Shown: positions 51,101 to 57,100 of the stretch, in pieces
Layout of the letters: the number at the start of each line of letters is the position of its first letter
Position numbering within the stretch: the first letter of the stretch is position 1
NCBI RefSeq assembly: GCF_014356525.2
Contig: NC_052518.1
Span: forward strand, 98,663,422-98,727,421
Direction: 5' to 3'
From: Nilaparvata lugens
Taxonomy: Eukaryota; Arthropoda; Insecta; Hemiptera; Delphacidae
Length of the DNA stretch: 64,000 nucleotides
Position numbers and translations under genes: made by a program
The notes under the pieces: model-generated
Databases searched by the model: none
What the model saw: only the letters and a program-made list of their open reading frames with translations
What the model was told of the DNA's origin: nothing

Positions 51101-54100
51101 TTCAGAATAGTCTTTATTATCATTTTTTTAATGACAAAAATCCTATTTATTATGTGATCATAAGTTCCCCCCCATACTCCTAACGCATATTGCAGAATTG
51201 ACTGAACGTATCCATGATAAATTAGTTTTAACTCCTGTATATTTAATAATTTATGGATTTTGTAAAATATATAAGATATAAATTTTAGCCTTTTACAAAT
51301 GAATTCTATATGCATGTCCCACTTGAGATGACAGTCTACCATAATCCCCAAATATTTGACCACTTTTTCCTGTTTTAGTTTCGGGCAAGGACATTCTCCC
51401 CACGTCTCCGATTCACAATTCGTGTGTATTTTAAGTACAATTTCCTCTGGTGGTTGTCCAATCACAGTGGGAGAAAAAGCAACATATTTAGTCTTAGTAG
51501 TATTCATACTCAATGTATTCAGATCAAGCCACTTATTTTTATCAGAGGACATACTATCAGATACTTCATTTGCAAAATTGGCCAGGGCATCCTCAGTATT
51601 TTTGTTGCTTTGGAACCCGTATTGATCTTTATCAATTATATCATGCTTATCAATAAAATCCATTAGTCTAATCTTTATAGTTTTCTCCATTGTTTTAGCC
51701 AGGTTGCTAATCAAACTTATGGGTCTATAGTTTTCAGGAAGTTTGCGGTTACCGGATTTAAATAGAGGCTTGACTCTGGCTATCTTGAAACATTTTGGAA
51801 ATTTAACAGATTTATTTGGATCCACAATAAATTATGGAATTCAAATTTTAGGATCATGGATGGCAGTAGATATACAGTGAGTCATTTTGAACTTTCCGGT
51901 TTTGGAAGGGCGTTGCACGAAGAAGGGATGGAGCAGAAAGGTGGGTATCGTGTCATTAGACGCGACATGACATGCAGTTTCAGTGTGAGCAATGGCTTGG
52001 TCGGGACAACATCGTGCGTTCGTAGTTGAAGAGTTTATTAAAAATGGCGGCTCCGTGATTACAACACAGCGTGCGTTCCGTTTACATTTTGCTATTGGTC
52101 GACGTGATCTCATACCCATTGCACCAACAATCAGAAATTGGGTATCAAATTTTAGAGCAACATCATCAGTATTAAAAACAAGACCACAAGGCCGAATTAG
52201 GACGTCAACGTCAGCGGAAAACGTGGATAGAGTGCGGGCTTCAATTCAACAATCCCCTCGGCGTTCTGTTCGGAAACATGCCGCTTCACTAGGATTATCT
52301 TTCAGTAGTGTCCGCAGAATACAGCATAGAGACCTTAAATTTCACCCATACAAGATTCAGGTAGTGCAAGAATTAACCAGTTAGAGACTTAGACACACGA
52401 AAAAATTTATGCCGCGACATTCAGCAGATCCCCGCACAGCTGTTTTGATCTTCAGTGATGGGGCACATTTTCACCTCGCCGGAGCTGTTAACAAACAGAA
52501 TTTTCGATACTGGGCTGAAAATAACCCACGAAACCTACACAAACGACCACTCCACGGCCCTCAAGTGACAGTGTGGTGCGCTATTTCAGTTTGGTGTCTA
52601 GGGTCCCTATTTTTCTGAAGAAGATGGTCAAGTCGCACGCTCTATTGTGATCACGGAGCCGCCATTTTTAATAACTTCTTCAACTACGAACGCACGATGT
52701 TGTCCCGACCAAGCCATTGCTCACACTAAAACTGCATGTCATGGCGCGTCTAATGACACCATCCCCACTCTTCTGATCCTTCCCTTCTTCGTGCAACGCC
52801 CTTCCAAAACCAGAAAAAGTTCAATATGATTCACCCTGTATTTTGTTACAGCTGGCACATCCTGCACCAGAATTAGTTCACTCAGTGTTCACTCAGTGTA
52901 CACTTAGTGTATTGAAAACTGAGTGTAGCCTATACTAAGTGCCACTGGATGTACACTAGTGAGTGGGTGCACACTGGGTGTACTACACTAAGTGTACACT
53001 GAGTGTACACAGTGTACACTGAGTGAACACTAGTGACCACTGAGAGCCATTGGGTGTACAGTAGTGAGTACTGAGTGAACTAATTCTGGTTCAGGATGGA
53101 CCAGCTATCACAAAATATATCTACTGATGGCATGATGAATACATAAGTAATTTACTAGTTGTATGAATTTATTGGTGGAAAATAGATTATTTTAAAATTT
53201 CAGATTTCTCACCCATTCCTGAGTTGTAAATGGGCTGATAAGGCCAAATGTTAGCACATCTTTCCGATGCCGTCTTGAGAAGAAAAGAGGTACGTTTCGA
53301 TTTATGGACAGTAGAAACATAAATGGCATGATGAAATTTCACAAACAATACCCATGCCTTTCAATTAGTATTTCACTAGTTTCATGAATATGGTTTTAAT
53401 AAAAACAATATAAAAACTTGTAGTACCCTTTCTTTTTAAAACTTCAATATTTTAAAGTTTTTGATAAAGGGTACTACAAGTTTTTATATTGTTTTTATTA
53501 ATTTGAATAAAGTAGCCTATATAAATGAAGTGATTTTAGAAAATGGGTTTATACATTTTTCGTGGAAATGATACTGTTTCAAAATTTCTCGTTTCATTGC
53601 GCCATCCAGTACTAAATCACTAGCTGATGAAATGTTGATAAGTTTTTACTCACTTTCTTCTCAGGATTCACCACAGCTGTTACTTGCAGATTTGCAGCTT
53701 TCCATGTGTTTGTGTTGGTATTTGCATTTGCATTGGCATTGGTATGATTCATGTACATGGTTTTGGTTAGGTTCGACCCAGAATACAGAACCTAGAATAC
53801 AATAAAAATTGCAATAATTATGAATAGGATTCTAGATTTAAGAAAGCAATAATGTAGAGAGATGATGTGATTCGGTTTTAAAATAATTAAATTTGAAATC
53901 GCTGAATTGTCCAAATCACACGAATATGATAATCAAGGATGTGAAAGAATAGGAACAGATAAATACTATGCTTCTACTTCCAAGTTGAGCAATAACTATT
54001 TCCCGCTTAAATATTAACTCAAATTTCAAATATTCAATTTGCTTCCTATCAATAAGCAATCGAAAGAAAAATACTAAATTTTCTCCTCAGCTCATGATGC

Positions 54101-57100
54101 ACCTTAAAAAACATCTTCAAACAACATTGCAATTGAAACCTCGATTTTTAGCAAATTAAAAAATGAAATGATCCTACGCAGGGCTATGTTGAAAAAGTAG
54201 TAAAATTTCATTATTAAAAATAATTTTGGTAGTTTTAGGATGAGTGGAATTTTTGTACATCTTTGTATTCGTTATATTAGAAAACTTCATTTTTTCATTA
54301 GATAGTACTCATTGCCTTCATTCAGGCTATTCATCTAAAGTTTATAAATTTTTTTCATCTCTATGCGATGCTAACATTGGTCTTAATGAAACCTTACTGG
54401 CTTTTCAGCACATTTTCAACAAAATCATCACTCATGATATATTGATCATTCGTTAACACATCATGAACACGATTTATATGTTATTTAATTAACAGATCAT
54501 AACACAGGTTATTCTCGCCCTAAAACGTAATTCTCCTAACATTGGGATGGAGGTGAGTAGTTCAGGTAAGAGCTAAACCCCGGTTAATTTGTGCAGCATG
54601 TGTTAAACAGAAGCAAAATTATTCCTAATTTCAAAATACACATTCCAAACAATCAACATATTAAATTAGTATGAAGCATTGTGTTAATTGTTCAACTAAA
54701 TTTCCATCTTACATATTAGTGAGAAATACACATAAAATTTATAATTTAAAATGAATTATCATAAAACATGTTACAATCTATAATCGCAATTTCAAAGAAT
54801 CATTCTCAAAAATTTGATGACAGTATGATTATTTTTTTCAACTTTTATAGGCTTTGAAAGTTGAAAAAAATAATCATACTCTCATCAAATTTTTGGGAAT
54901 AATTTTTTGATTAATTAGGAAAATTTCTATTATAGATAGAAAGTATATATGTTGAGTTTTCAACTACTCATCCAACTAATAATAAACATGTATAAGATTT
55001 GGTTGAGCTTCTGGAGTAATTCAAACTTAGTTTATTGCGATGATTAAACAAAAATAACGCTTTTTGCTTTAAATCTAGCATCAATTACATGAAATGAAAA
55101 TATTCTATATTGGGCGGAGTTAAAACTTTCAAGTCCTTTTTACTGCTCAAACTTATAACAATAAACAATAAAAAGTATAATAAAGTAAATAATGTAATAC
55201 AAAGTAATAATACTATACTAAAACATATCAATCTGTTTATGAAATGAGGTATGAATACTGACTGTACAGAGAATTAATAGTCTACACCTATCAATAATTA
55301 TAAAAATATTATTAAGCCTTAAATTATTAAGACTATATAAACTTTTGGTGCAAGGTGAATTACGGTGCAGTAGTAGATAGGGGAAATATAATTTTTCAAC
55401 GGTCCCACTCAATTTCTGTAGTGTAGTCTTTGATGAAGCGATCTCTAAAAATTATTCATTAGCTGTTTGGAACCCACCTAAAACTTACACTCTATTCATC
55501 TTTGATCATAATCCTTCCCATTACTCACGCACAAGACTCAAGCACACCTAGGTATCAACCCCAACAAAAATAAATAAATCTTAATTGATAATCGATACTA
55601 TGCAATAATTATACCCATCAATTATGCATATTGTGCTTGGTGTATCTTATACTTCCAGTCAATATGTTACTAATATTATACTTATTTCAATCATATGTAT
55701 AATATTTGGACAATTTGAAACTAAATTAGGAAATTGAAGAAGTTTTGGGCAATAGCCTGTTGTTTCTTTTCCGATCATTGTATTGTTTGTGCTAACCTAA
55801 TAAATAAATAATATATTAATGAGTATAATCTGTGCAAACCACGCTGCAGATTGCTTTTATGGAGTACAGTGCTGCCGATTTCACAGAAGCGCCAATAAGC
55901 CTGTGAGCGAAATGTGCGAGAGAAAGAGCGAACGAAAGAAGAGCGTAGCTCATTTTGATAGGATCAGCATGAAAGCGGTAACAGTGTGCTCCTATTATTC
56001 TATTGAAATGACATTGTCCATAAAGCACCGTGCTGCAAACTAAGGTTTGCACGGACTATAATTTCTAGGTACAATTATTGTTTCAATTGTTCCATTGTGT
56101 GTAAATATGTTCTTGGATTTTTTCACTCCAGTAAAATATTTTAATATGGCTATTTGAATGTTCAATTATAGAAAATAGCTAGTGCGTTAGTAATATGTTT
56201 AGATTAAACAAAAATCTAAAAATATTACAAGGGTACAAGTGTCTATATTTTGTTTCATTCATTCATATTCTACTCATCAATATAATTAAACTAAGTCTGG
56301 AAATCCTTTCCTGAGAAGTTGTGGAAGATCTTTTTTAAATTGAACTCAAATCTAAAAATATTACAAGGGTATAAATGTCTATATTTTGTTTCATTCGTTC
56401 ATATCCTATTTCCGAAATATAAATAATAAGACTCCCTAGAAAAAAGTTTAATAGCATCTCTGAAAGGCTGTAAGATACCTATATAACCCACCTTTGAAGG
56501 GCCCTTGCGGGCCTGAATATACCCTAATACCTTTCGTTCTAAAAGAACATAAAAAACTAGGGAAATTAAAATCAAAATTAATAAAACTATACTCATCAAT
56601 ATAATTAAACAAAATCTCGAAATCCTTTCCTGAAAAGATTGTGGAAGATCTTCAAATTTTCAATTCTATACATTTTCAATGGCTTGATTGGTTAACAAAA
56701 CATTGAAAAATTATTTGGTTAGGATTTCCACTAACGACAGGACAATAGTGTGTTAAACATGTGTACACACATGGTTGTCATGCATGTCATGTCATCAGCG
56801 GAAGTCTTCTTTCAACAGCTTCTAACATAACATAAACAATAATTAAGAAACCACTGGAAAATTACAAATTAGAATTAGCCCAGGGGGAGAAAGTTTGGAT
56901 TCCTGATATGAAGAGGTATGGAGTGGTGGAAGAAAAATTACCTGATAAATCTTACAACATCAGGTCAAACGATGGAGTGCTGAGAAGGAACCGAAAACAT
57001 TCAGTTTCTGACGAAAGAAGGATGAAGTGGCAGATGTCAGCTGTCACTTAATTTAGTTTGACACATGTTAAATACGTTTTTGTATCTAAGACAAATGAAT

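Noticed and set aside
54244..54456. 70-codon plus-strand frame in an intron
   Set aside because: Phe/Leu/Ile-rich AT-driven composition, no domain, no splice context.
55816..56052. Frames on both strands over the MITE at 55829
   Set aside because: Coincident with a repeated noncoding element with clear inverted ends.
56399..56599. A functional ND1-like gene
   Set aside because: Only about 60 codons of ND1, inserted in a nuclear intron; it is a NUMT.
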